Below are positions 33,315-45,059 of a stretch of DNA of 64,000 bases, piece by piece. Numbering within the stretch: the first letter of the stretch is position 1; each line of letters starts with the position of its first letter. The position numbers were made by a program, and so were the translations under genes. Under the pieces are notes generated by a model that saw only the letters and a program-made list of their open reading frames with translations, did no database searches and had not been told where the DNA came from. Location of the stretch: positions 2,542,001 through 2,606,000 of the forward strand of contig CM065885.1 of assembly GCA_033439255.1 (NCBI GenBank), written 5' to 3'. Origin of the DNA: Hericium rajendrae (Eukaryota > Basidiomycota > Agaricomycetes > Russulales > Hericiaceae).

Positions 33315-34015
33315 ATTTAGCCTCCTGTAATGACCAAAAACTCTATAAGTCTCGTGCATTGACATTCAACAAAGAACTCACAGGGTATAAGGAAACTCCT
33401 ATTCAAAGCACAACAAAGTAATGAGCAGAAAGTTTGCAGGAGCAACGAAAGCAAGATGAAAGGTGTTGGCGAAGGCCTTCACGTGTCCAAAAAGGGGACG
33501 CGCCCAGTCACGTGACGACAGATGCGAGGCTTCCCGCCAACTTCCCGCCGCCGACCGTCCACGCGTTTCGGGGCAACCACCACGCACGACGAAGTGAATG
33601 TCACTTGTATTCGAACCTGCTGCTCTGTTTGACCTCCATACCTCGATTAACCAGGTATAGAACTATCCATATAACCAAAGTCACCAAGTTAACTTGAACG
33701 GGGACTGATTCTGCCTTGCAGGAAGGTCTGCATTACAGCGCAGTTCTGTCGCAGAAATCGGGAAGTTCGTCCACCGAAAGGGGACTGCTCCTTAGGTGGG
33801 TATTGTCTATTTCACCATCTTCATTCATAATTATTCCCAAATTCTTGATTTATAGAGTTACTTGGCTGCACACGCGTCATAAATTCGCCTTGCAGACGTT
33901 CTCCGTGGTGATACACGCGCACGGTGAGTTCTGATCGCTGTTCGCTATCCGATTTGTGCTCTCAGCCATGCGATGTCCTGAACTATTCAGCTATAGATTT
34001 CGCTCACAAGGAGAA
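33315..34015. promoter_or_regulatory. Shared upstream region of ERCC1 (-) and OMA1 (+)
   Basis: 700 bases between two divergent start codons. No clear TATA box. Pyrimidine-rich patches lie near 33550-33650. Part may be 5' leader of either gene. Confidence 0.4.
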
Positions 34016-35671
34016 ATGGCTTCTATATTCCGTAGACCATTCGTGTCACTGCCTATCCATAAACCGTGGGGCCATAGCACCATCCCTTCCCCGCTCTTCC
34101 TCGCCCGATGTTGGCGAAATTCATCACCTGCCAGTAGTGCATCTGTATTACACTTGGCATTACATTCACATCGACCATTCACGTCATCTCAACCCCTCGG
34201 GATTCGATACGTCCGCTTCCCCCCGCCTCCACCTCCAGAAGCTTTCCCCCCGCCTGCGGAAGGAGAACAACGACAGAAACGGCGAAAACACCCACCCTCT
34301 CCACGTGCTGCACGGATCATTTTCATCGTAGTTTGCCTGGGATCGATTTACTACGTCGTGCAGTAAGCATGCTTCGATATCTGTCCGGATACTTGCATAT
34401 CATTCACGGCCCGTCCAGCCTCGAACAGGTCCCAGAGACAGGACGATGGCGCTTCATTGACATCAGCCCGAGAACAGAAGCAGCAGTATATCTTCTTCCA
34501 TGCTCCGATATCTACGTTGCACTGACCATCCTGATCGAATCCAGATCGCAGAAGAGGCGTACAAACAGCTAGTCAAGGAATACGGCGGTCGCACTCTCCC
34601 GCCCTCGCATCCCGTAACGCGCTACGTCCAGCGCGTGGCCGGGCAAATCCTCGAATCGAACAACCTCGGCACCCTGCGCGGCGCGGGCCTGCGCACCCCC
34701 ACCTCCGCCCGAGCCGTGTTCAGCGGGACGGCGGGCGACAACTGGGACTGGGACTCCGAGTCCCATGGCACCGCCCCTGGCACCGGACAGCGGGAGTGGA
34801 ACTTGCTGCTGGTGGACGATCCGAAGATGGTCAACGCGATGGCGGTACCGGGTTTGTGATTTCGGTTTGTTGGTGTGTCGTGCAGACCGGCTGAGCGCAA
34901 AGCGAGCAGGCACGATCGTGGTATTCACTGGCATCTTGCCGATATGTGAGAATGAAGAAGGGCTTGCTGCCGTCCTTGGTCATGGTACGTTCACAGATTA
35001 TAATATCATCGAGGACTTGATGCCAATCCTGGTCTAGAAATCGGCCATGTCGGTGCGTGCAGCCATACCCTCCAGTGGATTGCACTGATACCGCCTTTGA
35101 CCGGCAGTCGCGCGGCACACCGCAGAGCGCTATTCCGTAGCGAAGATCCTGCTCGCCGTTACTCTCATCTTTCAGACCTTTATCGACAATCTCGGCGTAT
35201 CGGGGCTGCTGACAAGTCTTTTGTTCGAGCTTCCGAATTCGCGCAAGCAAGAGCTCGAGGGTGCGTCCCCTCTCTCTCTTACCCCTCAACTCGCGGTTCG
35301 ACTAACGAGCCATGACTGCAGCGGATACGATCGGCATCAGACTTACAGCCAGAGCATGCTACGACCCGCGTGGCGCCCCAGAGTACGCCCTCTTCAGAAG
35401 TTCACTTGTCACAGACTTAGATCTCTGTTGATAGGATGTTCGCACGCTTAGCCCAAGCCGAAGGCAGCTCCGGCTTTGACTTCATAAGGACACATCCCTC
35501 CTCCGACAGGCGGGTCGCCGTACGTACCGCCTTCTTCTCTCATCGGGTTTGTGCTCACACCGGTGTTTTCAGCGGCTAATTGAGCAGCTGCCCGAAGCAT
35601 ATGCAATCCGTGCGGAGAGTGCAGAATGTGCTGGGCTTGCGGACGAGTTTTCAGCGTTCAAGAGGTGGTAG
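34016..35671 (+). CDS. OMA1: Mitochondrial inner-membrane metalloprotease OMA1 (M48 family)
   Basis: Nine exons: 34016-34362, 34419-34485, 34545-34851, 34910-34984, 35038-35052, 35108-35260, 35322-35382, 35435-35519, 35573-35671; 402 aa. The N-terminus is Arg-rich and Ser-rich (FLARCWRNSSPASS), fitting a mitochondrial presequence. One membrane helix follows (ARIIFIVVCLGSIYYVV, about 99-115), then GRWRFIDISPRTEAA. The zinc site HEIGH is at 265-269, split by the 15-nt exon, and the third ligand is Glu321 in EADTIG. WxLLLVDDPKMVNAMAVPG and TIVVFTGILP are typical M48C blocks. OMA1 is a stress-activated inner-membrane protease that cleaves proteins such as OPA1/Mgm1-type substrates in animals and takes part in quality control in yeast. 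An in-frame ATG at 33968 could lengthen the N-terminus by 16 residues. Confidence 0.93.
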
Positions 35672-36364
35672 CGGCTGGTGTCCCATTGATATCACGGGCT
35701 GCGTGTTCGTTAGAGCTTTACAATACAGCGCATAATCTTTTTACGGATTGAATGTCATATAGAAAGAGCGACTGAAGTACAGTAGGCGCCTAAGCTGAAC
35801 TCGACTACCTCGTCTCTTCTGACATTTTTGGAGGGTGATTAGCTCGGGATTCACGCACGAATCATCTGCAGAAAAGTTATATATAATCGCTTTCCACCAT
35901 AGAGATTGCAGTTAATGATTTCTTATCTACTGCTGCTCGAAATGTTATGGCTTTGTTTGGCTCATACTTGCGGCTAAGTAATTGTATGCGAAGCGGCCTT
36001 GAAGTTCACGCGTGCTTCAACGTTTTCACGTCAGCCAGCCTCCTTCAATGTCCCCCGGAACGTTCATTACTAGTTTCTACTGCATTCGTTGAAAACGCTT
36101 CAAGTATGTTCTCTGATATCATTGCAGATTTCTTATTAACGTGTCTGCGGTTTGTTTAGTCTGCTTCGCTTACACGTCGCGCTGGCGCACACGCACCTAG
36201 TTTGTTGCGAACTTTTTGCCTTTTCTTGTCACAGCTCCAGGCGTGAGTAGGCGCGAGTAGGCGTGAGTAGTTTATCATCATCTCTCTGTCTGACATCATC
36301 TAAATGTGGAGCTCGACAGTTATAAGTCGTCGCGTACAACCGAGGGGTTCAACCCCAAATCGCG
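35672..36364. other. Intergenic stretch with a perfect 10-mer repeat
   Basis: No gene. At 36241-36270 three 10-mers GCGTGAGTAG / GCGCGAGTAG / GCGTGAGTAG stand 95 bases before the next start codon and could be a short regulatory repeat. Confidence 0.6.
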
Positions 36365-38561
36365 ATGTCTTTCCTCCATCGCCGTCGGTCAAACCGTTCG
36401 CGACCATCTCTCTCCCCCTCCGCCTCTCCTTCTCCCCAACCGTCCTCGTACGGTAGCGCTTTCGACCTCTCCACCAACGACACGAGACCAGCTCAGCCGT
36501 CATTTCGAAAGCGCTTTTCCACCCTCGCTGCGCGTCTGGCGCCGACCTTCGCGCCACGATCTAAGCCTCTCTCATATACGCGCTCGTCAGTATTCGATCG
36601 ACACTCGAGCCGCTCTTCGTCCCCAACCTCGCCTGACATCCGTCCCCCAAGTGGTCTTGGCCGACGCGCGAGTTCGCTGTCTCTTGAGTTCGCAGACGCG
36701 GAAGCCAAGAAGGCAAAAGGCACAGGAATGCCTAACAAGACTCCACTTTCGATCACCGTGGAGGGTCCGCGCGAGTCGCGCTTGCGGTGCGCGAGCTCGC
36801 CCGACTTGCTGGGCCGCATGGGGAACCCTGGTGTGCGCACCGGCGCAAGCTCGCCCAGTAATCCCAAGGCGACGATAGTACGCACCGGGAGCGAGAAGAT
36901 CCGCGTCAAGCGTAAACCGCTCCCTCCGCTGGATCTGGAGCTTCACAACGAGCTGGCACAGCAGTCACCTAGGTCGGCTCAGCGTCCGCCGACGCCCAAC
37001 AGACCTCCCCAGCGCCCCGTACCAACGTCGGCGCCTCCTCTTCCCCCTACGCCCTCACAAGATCCTCTTCCTTCGCCGGGCTTCACGCCAAAATCACCCG
37101 ACAAGCCAGCACAGAGTCTAACCCCTGTGTTGAGGACCGCTCGACCTACGCGTGCGCGCTCTCCGCCTTTCCCTATCCCGCTTGGTCTTCTCCTTCCGCA
37201 TCTCCCCCGCAGCGCTCTCCCTACCCTCGCACTCATCTCAAAACGATTCCGTACGGCTGCTCGTGCAGCACTTTTTTACTCACTGGATCTATCACCTTCC
37301 ACCTCGGATTCAGACGACGATGCCGAGCCGCGCTGGCAACAGCAAGTCGACGCCTGCATTGCGCTTCTCGCGTCTGATGCTTCCCTTGCTGGGCTTGTCC
37401 ACGTCTTTGTTTGCCCGGTCTTTCCTTTCGACCCACCCCCGCCGACCTTCCTTCTCGCGCTCACCGTAGCTCTGCGTAACATGCCGCACCTCACATCCCT
37501 CACGCTGCCATCATTGCCTCCCCTTCTGCTCACCCCACCCTCTCCGCCCTTCTCTCTGCAGAGCCTGACCCTTCTCCAATCATCGATCACCCCGCCCGCC
37601 GCGCAGTCGCTCTTCACCGCCTTCCTCCCCACGCAGTCCGCCCTGCACGCGCTTGCCCTCCCTCACCTCGATCTCCCATCCTCATCCCCCCTCACCGACG
37701 GACTGGAGCTCTCCCCCGCCGCACTCGCGCTGCCCAAGCTGGCCTCGCTCTCCGCGCCTCCCACGCTCGCCGTCGCCCTCGCACCCGGCCGCGCACTGCG
37801 CGCCGTGACGCTGCACGTCGCAAGCTCCCTGTACGACGGGCTGCGGCCCGCGCACGTGATGGGCGCGCTCGCGCGGGCCGGCCCCGTGCGGCGCCTCGGG
37901 ATCGTGCCCGAGGCAGACGGCGCGGGGATGGACGTGCGCACGCTCGTGAAGCTGTGTCTCGCGGCAGGCGCGGAGCTCGGCGAGACCATCGAGGAGCTCC
38001 AGCTGGGATGGACACTCGACGACGAGGTCAGCGCCCGCTCATCCCGTCGTGTCGTTTGCTGACGTGTCATTGTCGTCGCAGGTGCTATACAGGCAGATCC
38101 CGACCATCCTGCCGCGCTTCCGCAGCCTGCGCGCCCTGCGCCTGACACGCCCCCTGGTCGCGCCCGTCGATTCCACGCCCGAGCCCGCGTCGCCCGCCCG
38201 CAGCCGCGCGACGCCGCCGCACCTCGCGCTCGACCTCCCGTCCAGCCCGCCGCTCAGCGCATTTCTCACGCCGTCCCCGGAAAGCAGCACCTTCTTCACG
38301 TCATCTGACCTGCCAGTCGAACCCGAGCTGGACAGCGTGCCCTTCCCGAGCGTGTCGCCGAAGCCGGCGCGGCGGCCGCGGCGCGGGAGCGTGGACGTGT
38401 GCGGCGCGCTGGACGCGGCGATCGATATGAGCGAGGCGGACCGCGAGCGCATGCATATTGCGACGTGGGCGAAGGCGGGGCCTGCGCTCAGGGAGGTCGT
38501 GTTTCTCTCGGGCGCGCGGTGGCGCGTGCGGGATGGCGGGAGGTTCGAGCGCGTCGGGTGA
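36365..38561 (+). CDS. F-box-like, leucine-rich protein
   Basis: Two exons, 36365-38026 and 38082-38561, with a 55-nt intron (GTCAGC donor, CGCAG acceptor), encode 713 aa. Residues 1-260 are low-complexity: Ser/Arg-rich, then Pro-rich (PPLPPTPSQDPLPSP), and probably unstructured. Near 272, GLLLPHLPRSALPTLALISK followed by RFRTAARAALFYSLDL fits an F-box-like helix set. After it come repeated L-x-x-L-x-L stretches (for example HLTSLTLPSLPPLLL, LQSLTLLQSSITPPAAQSLF), suggesting leucine-rich repeats. F-box proteins link SKP1-cullin ligases to substrates, and mushrooms have many. Substrate unknown. The C-terminal exon continues Ser/Pro-rich and ends with LREVVFLSGARWRVRDGGRF. Confidence 0.75.
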
Positions 38562-39510
38562 AGAATCGCCTGCGGACGCCAGTGTGGCCGTCAAGGATGA
38601 AAAATGCGGCGCTGCCCGCTATCTAGCTTATTTCTCGATGCTAATCTTTGTTGGATGTGCGTTCGTTGATCTTTGTCTCTTGCTTAGCAGCCGCGCGCAG
38701 GCGGTCGGTCCTGCGCAATGCTCTATATCCAAAATTTCACTATTCTACTTTGTCTTTAGTTACGGTGACAGTTTCGCCGATCTTATACCTTGCACATCTA
38801 CACTACTTATACCTCTGCACGTCTTTAAACCTTTCCAAGCTTACTTCTGATATGCTTGATTTCAGTAGACGTATCTATAATTGACGCGCGGGGCTGGGTG
38901 GATAAGTGGAGGGATGGAGGCTTGTTGTACTGTAGCATACTTCTAGCTTACGCCTTGATTTGGGACACTACATACTAGTACAGTCCAAAATACACGGAAC
39001 ATCGTCCTGACTGCTGTCTGACATGTCGACGAGGGTAAGGTGTCCGGGGCCCGTCGACGCGTCTGTGGCTGAAGGGGCGCGTCGCGTCGGGAGCCGATCG
39101 AGCCGACGCGTCTCATAATTTGTCCGTAAGTTTTCCGTTGCTTACTGGAGATGATCAAGCATTTCAGCAAACGCACCACGAAAAGTAACGTGCCATCGAT
39201 AATCTTGTGCTTCCCCGCACTGTCTAGCGATGCGTCCGAGTTTCCGATAGGCCTGCCTGATAGAAGTGACGCGATTTTAGCTCGCCTTTTACTCAGAATG
39301 TTCCGGAGCATCGGTTACTCCCCATTATCTAGCCGTGAACGCGACAAAGTCGAGGCCCGTTGATGACAAGGTGTGTAAGCGCCCCGTGCATCGTGTCACA
39401 TAAATGAGCCGACCTGGCGCTGCGACGCTTGTCTCTTTATCTTGTGCTTGAACCGCGACGCAGCAGCTACCCCGTCATCTTGAGCCTTTCTTCAATTTCA
39501 TACCGATATC
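38562..39510. other. Gene-free stretch upstream of peroxiredoxin
   Basis: 3' flank of the F-box-like gene and promoter of the peroxiredoxin gene; a CT-rich patch lies just before the start (39420-39500). No other gene was seen. Confidence 0.5.
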
Positions 39511-40408
39511 ATGTCTGCCCCTGCTGCCGCCCCTGCCACCGCGCGTGTCCGCCACGCCGCGCCGACGTTCACCAATGTCAAGGCCATTGAACAGGGCCAG
39601 TTCAAGGACATCTCGCTGTCCGACTATGCTGGCAAATGGTGCGTGAATTCCAGCACATCTCGGTGAAACATACCTTGATTTTATGACGCAGGGTCATCCT
39701 CCTCTTCTACCCCATGTGAGCGTCTATGACACGTCGCGTCATTTTATGTCATGCTAAATGGTGTGGCACCACGCAGGGACTTCACCTTCGTCTGCCCGAC
39801 CGAGATCCTCGCGTTCAACGACGCCCTCCCCGAATTCGAGGCCCTGAACACCGTCGTCCTCGGTACGCCCTCCCCCTTCTCCCCTCCTCCCCTCCCCGCT
39901 CACCCCGCACAGGCGTCTCCTCCGACAGCGAGTACACGCACTTCGCGTGGTCGACGACGCCGCGCAAGCAGGGCGGCCTCGGGCCGAACCTGCGCCTCCC
40001 GCTGCTGGCGGACCAGACCGGCGCGCTCGCGCGCGCGTACGGCGTGTACATCGAGGAGGACGGGCACCCGCTGCGCGGCTCGTTCCTCATCGACCCGCAG
40101 GGCGTGCTGCGCCAGGCGACGATCAACGACAAGCCCGTCGGGCGCTCCGTCGAGGAGGCCCTCCGCCTCGTCAAGGCGTTCCAGTTCACCGTGCGTTTCT
40201 CTTTTCTCGCCTGGGGTGTGGGGCGCGTGCTGATGCGTGGGGGTTGTAGGACAAGCATGGTGAAGTGTGCCCTGCGAACTGGCACGAGGGTTCGCGCACG
40301 ATTAAGCCGGACGCGGTTGCCAAGCTGGAGTACTTCGAGGGTGCCAATGGCAATGGGGACGTCGAGATGACCGCCGAGGCCAAGCTCAAGCGCCCACGCG
40401 TTGCTTAG
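39511..40408 (+). CDS. Typical 2-Cys peroxiredoxin
   Basis: Five exons (39511-39638, 39692-39715, 39777-39862, 39913-40190, 40250-40408) encode 224 aa. The peroxidatic Cys57 lies in FTFVCPTE and the resolving Cys179 in [21 protein letters not shown], the GGLG loop (before [10 protein letters not shown]) and a C-terminal YF pair (KLEYF) are present; GGLG plus YF are the features linked to sensitivity to over-oxidation in eukaryotic Prx. The enzyme reduces H2O2 and alkyl peroxides with thioredoxin in the cytosol and can signal oxidative stress. No targeting peptide is evident; the Ala-rich N-terminus ([15 protein letters not shown]) is slightly longer than in yeast Tsa1, and the tail [10 protein letters not shown] is extra. 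One exon is only 24 nt. Confidence 0.95.
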
Positions 40409-40636
40409 AGTGGCCGCGCGATGGGGCGATCTTTTAGAGGCCTGCAATAGATCAGAGTGTCCTGTAGAATAGAAGAAGGGCCTTAAACCTTACATTATCT
40501 TCCTCGTACCGTACATACCTATGCACCCAGAATCTCTCATGGTAGCGTTCTGTCAGATCATTCGTCAGTTAAAGCAGCAGTGGACCATCTTCACATGATC
40601 GCATTCCCAAGAAAGTAACACGAAGCCCAAGAAGTC

Positions 40637-42490
40637 TCAATTATTGATCCCATGCACAACCTCCAGCCCAAGCTCCTCCAGCGCCTCCCGCCCCTTCGCA
40701 GCCCAATACTGAACCACCTCCGCCCGCTCAAACCACAGCGGCGCCGCCCTCTCCGCCGGCTCCTCGCCCTCCTCCCCAACCTCCGCCCCCCCGGCCTCCT
40801 CGAGCGCACCGCCGCTCTGGGCGTCGTTCCCCGCCTTGATTTCGCCCGTCCGAGTAGAAGCGCCGTGCGGGCCCCACAGCGCCCCGCCGAATATCCACCC
40901 CGCGACGTTGCTCTCCCAGCGCACAGCGTGCAGAATGCCGATCACCGCGAGCAGCGTCTCGTCAAGCTCGGGCTCCGGCTCCGGTAGCGCCTCCTCCACG
41001 TCCACGTCCACTCCTACCGCAGCCTCCACGTCCACGTCCACGTCCACCGCAGCCTGCATCTGCACCTGCACCCCCGCCGCCTCAGCAGCCGCGCGCCGCT
41101 CCGCCATCCTGCGCACCTTCCTCTCCTTACGGCGGCGCTTGCGCTCGTCCTCCTCTTCCCCTTCCACGGCCCCGACTTCGATGTCGCCGCGCGCGGGCAG
41201 CGCCACAGCGGCGAGGGAGCGCAGGTCCGCGTTGCGCACGGTCTGCGTGTACTCCCGGATGCAGACGTGGTTGTAGGGCTGCAGCGCCGCCTTGCGGACC
41301 GAATCGTCGAGCAGGAGCGTCGTCTCTGCGGAGTGCACCTGCGCGACGGACGTTCGGGCCAGCGGTGAGGGTGCTGGAGACGACGGCCGGGACGAGGGTG
41401 GGGACGAGAGGCGCGCGAGCTCGAGCCAGGGCTTCGCGAGGTCTTTGATCGTCTGCACTTTGCGATCTACAGTCTCACATTACATCAGTAGGTTCGAGAG
41501 GGGAGGATGGAGGGAGAAGGGGAACGCACGGTACCGATCGGGCGCGAGCCCGAGCGTGTCGCGCGCCCAGACCGCGAGGAGGTGCTCCTCCGCGCCCTCG
41601 CCGAACGCGTGGCGCACCATGTCCGCGACGTTGTGCGGCTGCGCGGACGACCAGACCATGACGTCGAGCCACGCGCGCGTGTGCGCGTGGACGAGGTACG
41701 CGCGGAGCGAGGGGAGGTATGGGCGCGGGTGCACTCTGCGCGGGGGCGGGGGCGCGTCGCGCGGGGCGGGGCGGCGCGCGGAGCGCAGGAGAAGCGTGCC
41801 GTTGAGGTCGAGGACGAGGAGACGGCGGAGGGCGGTGGGGCCCGCGAGGCGCGTCGAGGGAGTGTGGGCTGTGGTGAGGTAGGCCGGCGTCGGCGTCGGC
41901 GAGGGGGAGGGGGGAGAGGTAGAACGGCGCGGGCGGTCTTCAGAGGTTGACTTTGGGTGTGTTGGAGGACGAAGGAAGGGTTTGGCGGTGAAGAGATCCG
42001 GTTGAGAGGAGGGCGGAGAGCTTGACGGTGGTTCAGATGGCGCGCGACGGGCGTAAGACTGGGAATGTGAATGTGTGTATCTCGCTGTGGACGCTGAGTG
42101 AGGGCGATGCGGCTGGCGATGCGAAAGCGACTGAGCGAATGCAGAGGTCATAGGACGATAGGGTGCGTGGTGGGCAGAAGACGACGATGCGTACGCCGTA
42201 TTCGAGTAGGCAGAAGATGTCCAGTCCACTTGCGGTGTTTGATAGTACTGATCTTGGTAGCCAGACCCATAATACGCTGACTCATATTCGCTTTGTGATT
42301 GGCCATGCCCGCAGTACTGGTTGTCCTGAGCGCCTTGATAAGAATAGGGCTCAGGGTGACCGTAGTATCCATTATTCGGATTATACGAGGCGTCATAATC
42401 GCCATGATATGTATCGGTGGGATATGGCTGATGTCGATGTCTTGCTCGCGATCCCGATCGACTGGAGCTCTGCGAAGGTGGATTAGACAT
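40637..42490 (-). CDS. FCP1-like (NIF) domain protein with altered catalytic motif
   Basis: Exons 41530-42490 and 40637-41466 (intron 41467-41529, GTGCGT to TGTAG) encode 596 aa. Residues 1-215 are Ser, Tyr, Pro and Gln-rich and probably unstructured. The FCP1/SCP-type haloacid-dehalogenase fold starts at LLVLDLNGTLLLRS, then RPYLPSLRAYLVHA, DVMVWSSAQPHNVADMV, LLAVWARDTLGL, DRYHRKVQTIKDLAKPW and TLLLDDSVRKAALQPYN. Motif I is D228-L-N230-G-T, where the family rule is DxDxT; the second Asp, which acts as acid/base, is Asn. Motifs II-IV look retained. The protein is therefore either a weak or dead phosphatase. The C-terminal half has a highly charged helix (ERKRRRKERKVRRMAERR) and an expanded VDVDVDVEA repeat. 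It is divergent from TRM112. Confidence 0.85.
40994..41050. repeat. Coding minisatellite (Val-Asp repeats)
   Basis: Two runs of CCACGT hexamers separated by a CCGCAGCCT spacer, inside the FCP1-like gene, encode VDVDVDVEA and VDVDVEEA on the - strand. Confidence 0.75.
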
Positions 42491-42981
42491 AAGAGAGACG
42501 GTCCGGATGGCTCGAAAGCCGAGGAACAGGTGTGGGCGAGAGCAAATCAGTTTGACGCTGCTGTAGACGTCGCTGAGATGGTATCGCGGGCATACGGGTA
42601 TTACTTACATAGTATTTGGGCTGCTCTCCGAAACACGGGGTGTTTAGATGTATGGATCAAGTACCAGCACCCCTCCGAGAGAAACTGGAAACCCTAGCTG
42701 CCTAAATCTAGAAAGCACAGTTGGTTTGATCAGTTCTTCGAGACATCATGGCTACTCACAGACCCCGTGATGAAGCAGATACTGACAGACAATGTTGTTG
42801 GTGTTGGCGACGTAGGAGATAGAGAAGGAGGAGGCAGCGGTGACCTCGAGATGGTGGCGGGCGTCAAGGAATTATATTTGATTTCCCGTCAATTTCTCGA
42901 CGCGTCAATTTGCTCTGCGCGCCGCGTCCGTCTTGACCATCTCCTCATCGACATCGTCACGACGAAACGCGAATCGCAGCC
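42491..42981. promoter_or_regulatory. Shared upstream region of FCP1-like gene (-) and TRM112 (+)
   Basis: 491 bases between divergent start codons. No TATA box and no repeat were seen. Confidence 0.4.
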
Positions 42982-43530
42982 ATGGTCAGGCTAATCACCC
43001 ACAACCTCCTCGCCTGCCACGCCAAAAACTGCAACACGAACAACTTCCCGCTGCAGCTCAAGGATGTGCAGGTCGTGCAGCGCGAGGCCGAGTTCAACCC
43101 CGACTTCCTGCGTGGCTTCATGCCGAGGATAGAATGGAAGGCGCTCGTCGAGGCTGCTAAGCAGGTGAGGACATAATCTCATAGAACGCAAGGAGCGCGA
43201 GAATGCTGATTGTATCGGACGGCAGGTGGGCGATACATCGCTGCCCCCCGAGCAGCCGGAAATGCTGGACGATGAGTTTCTGAAGCAGCTGCACCACGTC
43301 CTGCTCGAGGTACACCTTCCGCACGTGTCTTTTTTTGATACTAGATCTCTGATATGTTTCTTGTAGATCCATATTGACGAAGGCGCGCTGGTATGTCCCA
43401 ACTGCGGCCATGTCTACCCCATCATGAACGGTATTCCAAATATGGTGAGATCCTGAGCCTCGTTGTGTTTTCCATTGAATGATTGACTATTTTGCCTGCA
43501 TAGCTCCTCGCGGAGAACGAGATCGGCTGA
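42982..43530 (+). CDS. TRM112: TRM112, activator subunit of methyltransferases
   Basis: Four exons (42982-43164, 43226-43309, 43367-43444, 43504-43530) encode 123 aa, the normal length for the family. MVRLITHNLLACHAKNC opens the zinc-binding part and CPNCGHVYPIMNGIPNMLL closes it; FPLQLKDVQVVQREAEFNPD and FLRGFMPRIEWKALVEAA form the helical insert. TRM112 binds and stabilises several SAM-dependent methyltransferases, for tRNA (Trm9, Trm11), rRNA (Bud23) and release factor eRF1 (Mtq2), so it sits at the heart of translation. All four zinc-site cysteines (about residues 12, 17, 97 and 100) are present. Confidence 0.96.
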
Positions 43531-45059
43531 GAGACTTTGGAAATGGTTTTTTCTTCGGGCGAGAGGTGTAGGCTGGCTACCCAGGGCTCAGGTGGTGCTT
43601 ACCCGTCGGGGTGTGCATGCGAAGTCCTATTGCAGGACCAAAAAAGACTGCCAATCCAGCACAGACGGTGTGGTAATGGTGCGCAGAAGTCATCTTCGAG
43701 TTCATTGTATTCTATTGTATGATATACATCTAGTGCCATTCCACCAATGTCTAGTGATGTGAAACAGATGCCTTGACAGGGCATCAGGATTTCATGATGA
43801 GGAGCCCGTAAGGCTCCTAGGTTACCTATGCACAAAGTCCCGACACTGCATGGATGCTGTGCTGTATCCACAGGCGGACAAAGATCGTCATCATGCTTGA
43901 TCATGATGCGTTTCCATACAGACTGGTAATAACGTTGACTTAAGCTTCCCCATTCTCATGCAGAAACCAGCCATGTCCGTGCGCATTGTCATATCTTCCT
44001 GTGAAATTGCACTTACAGACCGCGCCTTGTGAATGGTAGTTGCACGATATATCGCAGACGCCGGTCCAGAGCCAAGGTCCCATTCTACATCACTGCGCTT
44101 TCGTAAAGCGTCCTCGAAGTGTCAGTATGCCGGGGCTGCTAATGCATTGCTTATCTGAGCCTCTTCATTTACTCAGATGCCCGAGAGAGTGCTATCTTTC
44201 TACATTCAGTCTGCTGTTGGGCTGCTATTGACTGTAGCAGTTGGCTGCATTGATAGTGCGACCGCCCTGAGACTTGCAGATATGCATCTATACCACGACC
44301 TGTGCTAGAGTTCGTCGAATAATTCTCCACTGACTTTCTCACATTGTTATTAACTTTCGGCCCCAGAGACCCTTTTCTAACATATTCTATTGTCAGTTAC
44401 TAACATATCAGCACAATTATGATGCATTTTTAAGGTGAAAAATCGAGTTTCGAGATGAAAGAGGATCTTCCAGGCTCGATTGGACGTACACTGGAGCCCT
44501 GGTAATAATTGTCCGTGAAATTCAATCACTGAAATTCTCGAGCGACCGGTGAGAAATGGAGGACTCGACGTCGATGATGCTGCATCTCGCATCGCGAAAA
44601 GCTGTTAAATGAATGCTTCAGCCTAAGGGTTACGAAAGAAAGCGAATAAATCATGTAAACAGCTTCAGAATGGTCGGACAAACAAGCAAAGGTCGTGTTG
44701 CTGTAGCATTTCACGACCAATGCACTATGCTTCGAGTCAAGAATGGGCACTTACACGAGGGTGGGCAGGCGGAGGTTTGCACGACAACAGCCTGAGTGCT
44801 TAGCGCTGACCAGTTGAACCCGCCCGCCTCCTACACCATGGCTGGGCCGACCTCATGCACGCACAGATTTATTCGGCATACTCTAACCTGAGAGGGAGTC
44901 CTTGTCAATTTGTATTTCATCCCGTTCACTAGTAAAGTTTGAGGTAATCTTCAAAACTAGGGATAAGTGTGAACCAGTCTATACAGACTTGAATAACCGA
45001 GGAATAAAGATCAGTAGGAAGCTTCTCCGATAGTGATAAGTGACCCACAACTGCACCTG
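43531..45059. other. Gene-free stretch between TRM112 and the transporter gene
   Basis: About 1.5 kb with only short open frames on both strands (for example 43599-43904 -), none with a domain. No tRNA or repeat was recognised. Confidence 0.5.

Noticed and set aside
34016-34380. Separate small Pro-rich protein upstream of the protease
   Set aside because: The frame joins in phase to the OMA1 body across a standard 56-nt intron, with a presequence and membrane helix where OMA1 needs them.
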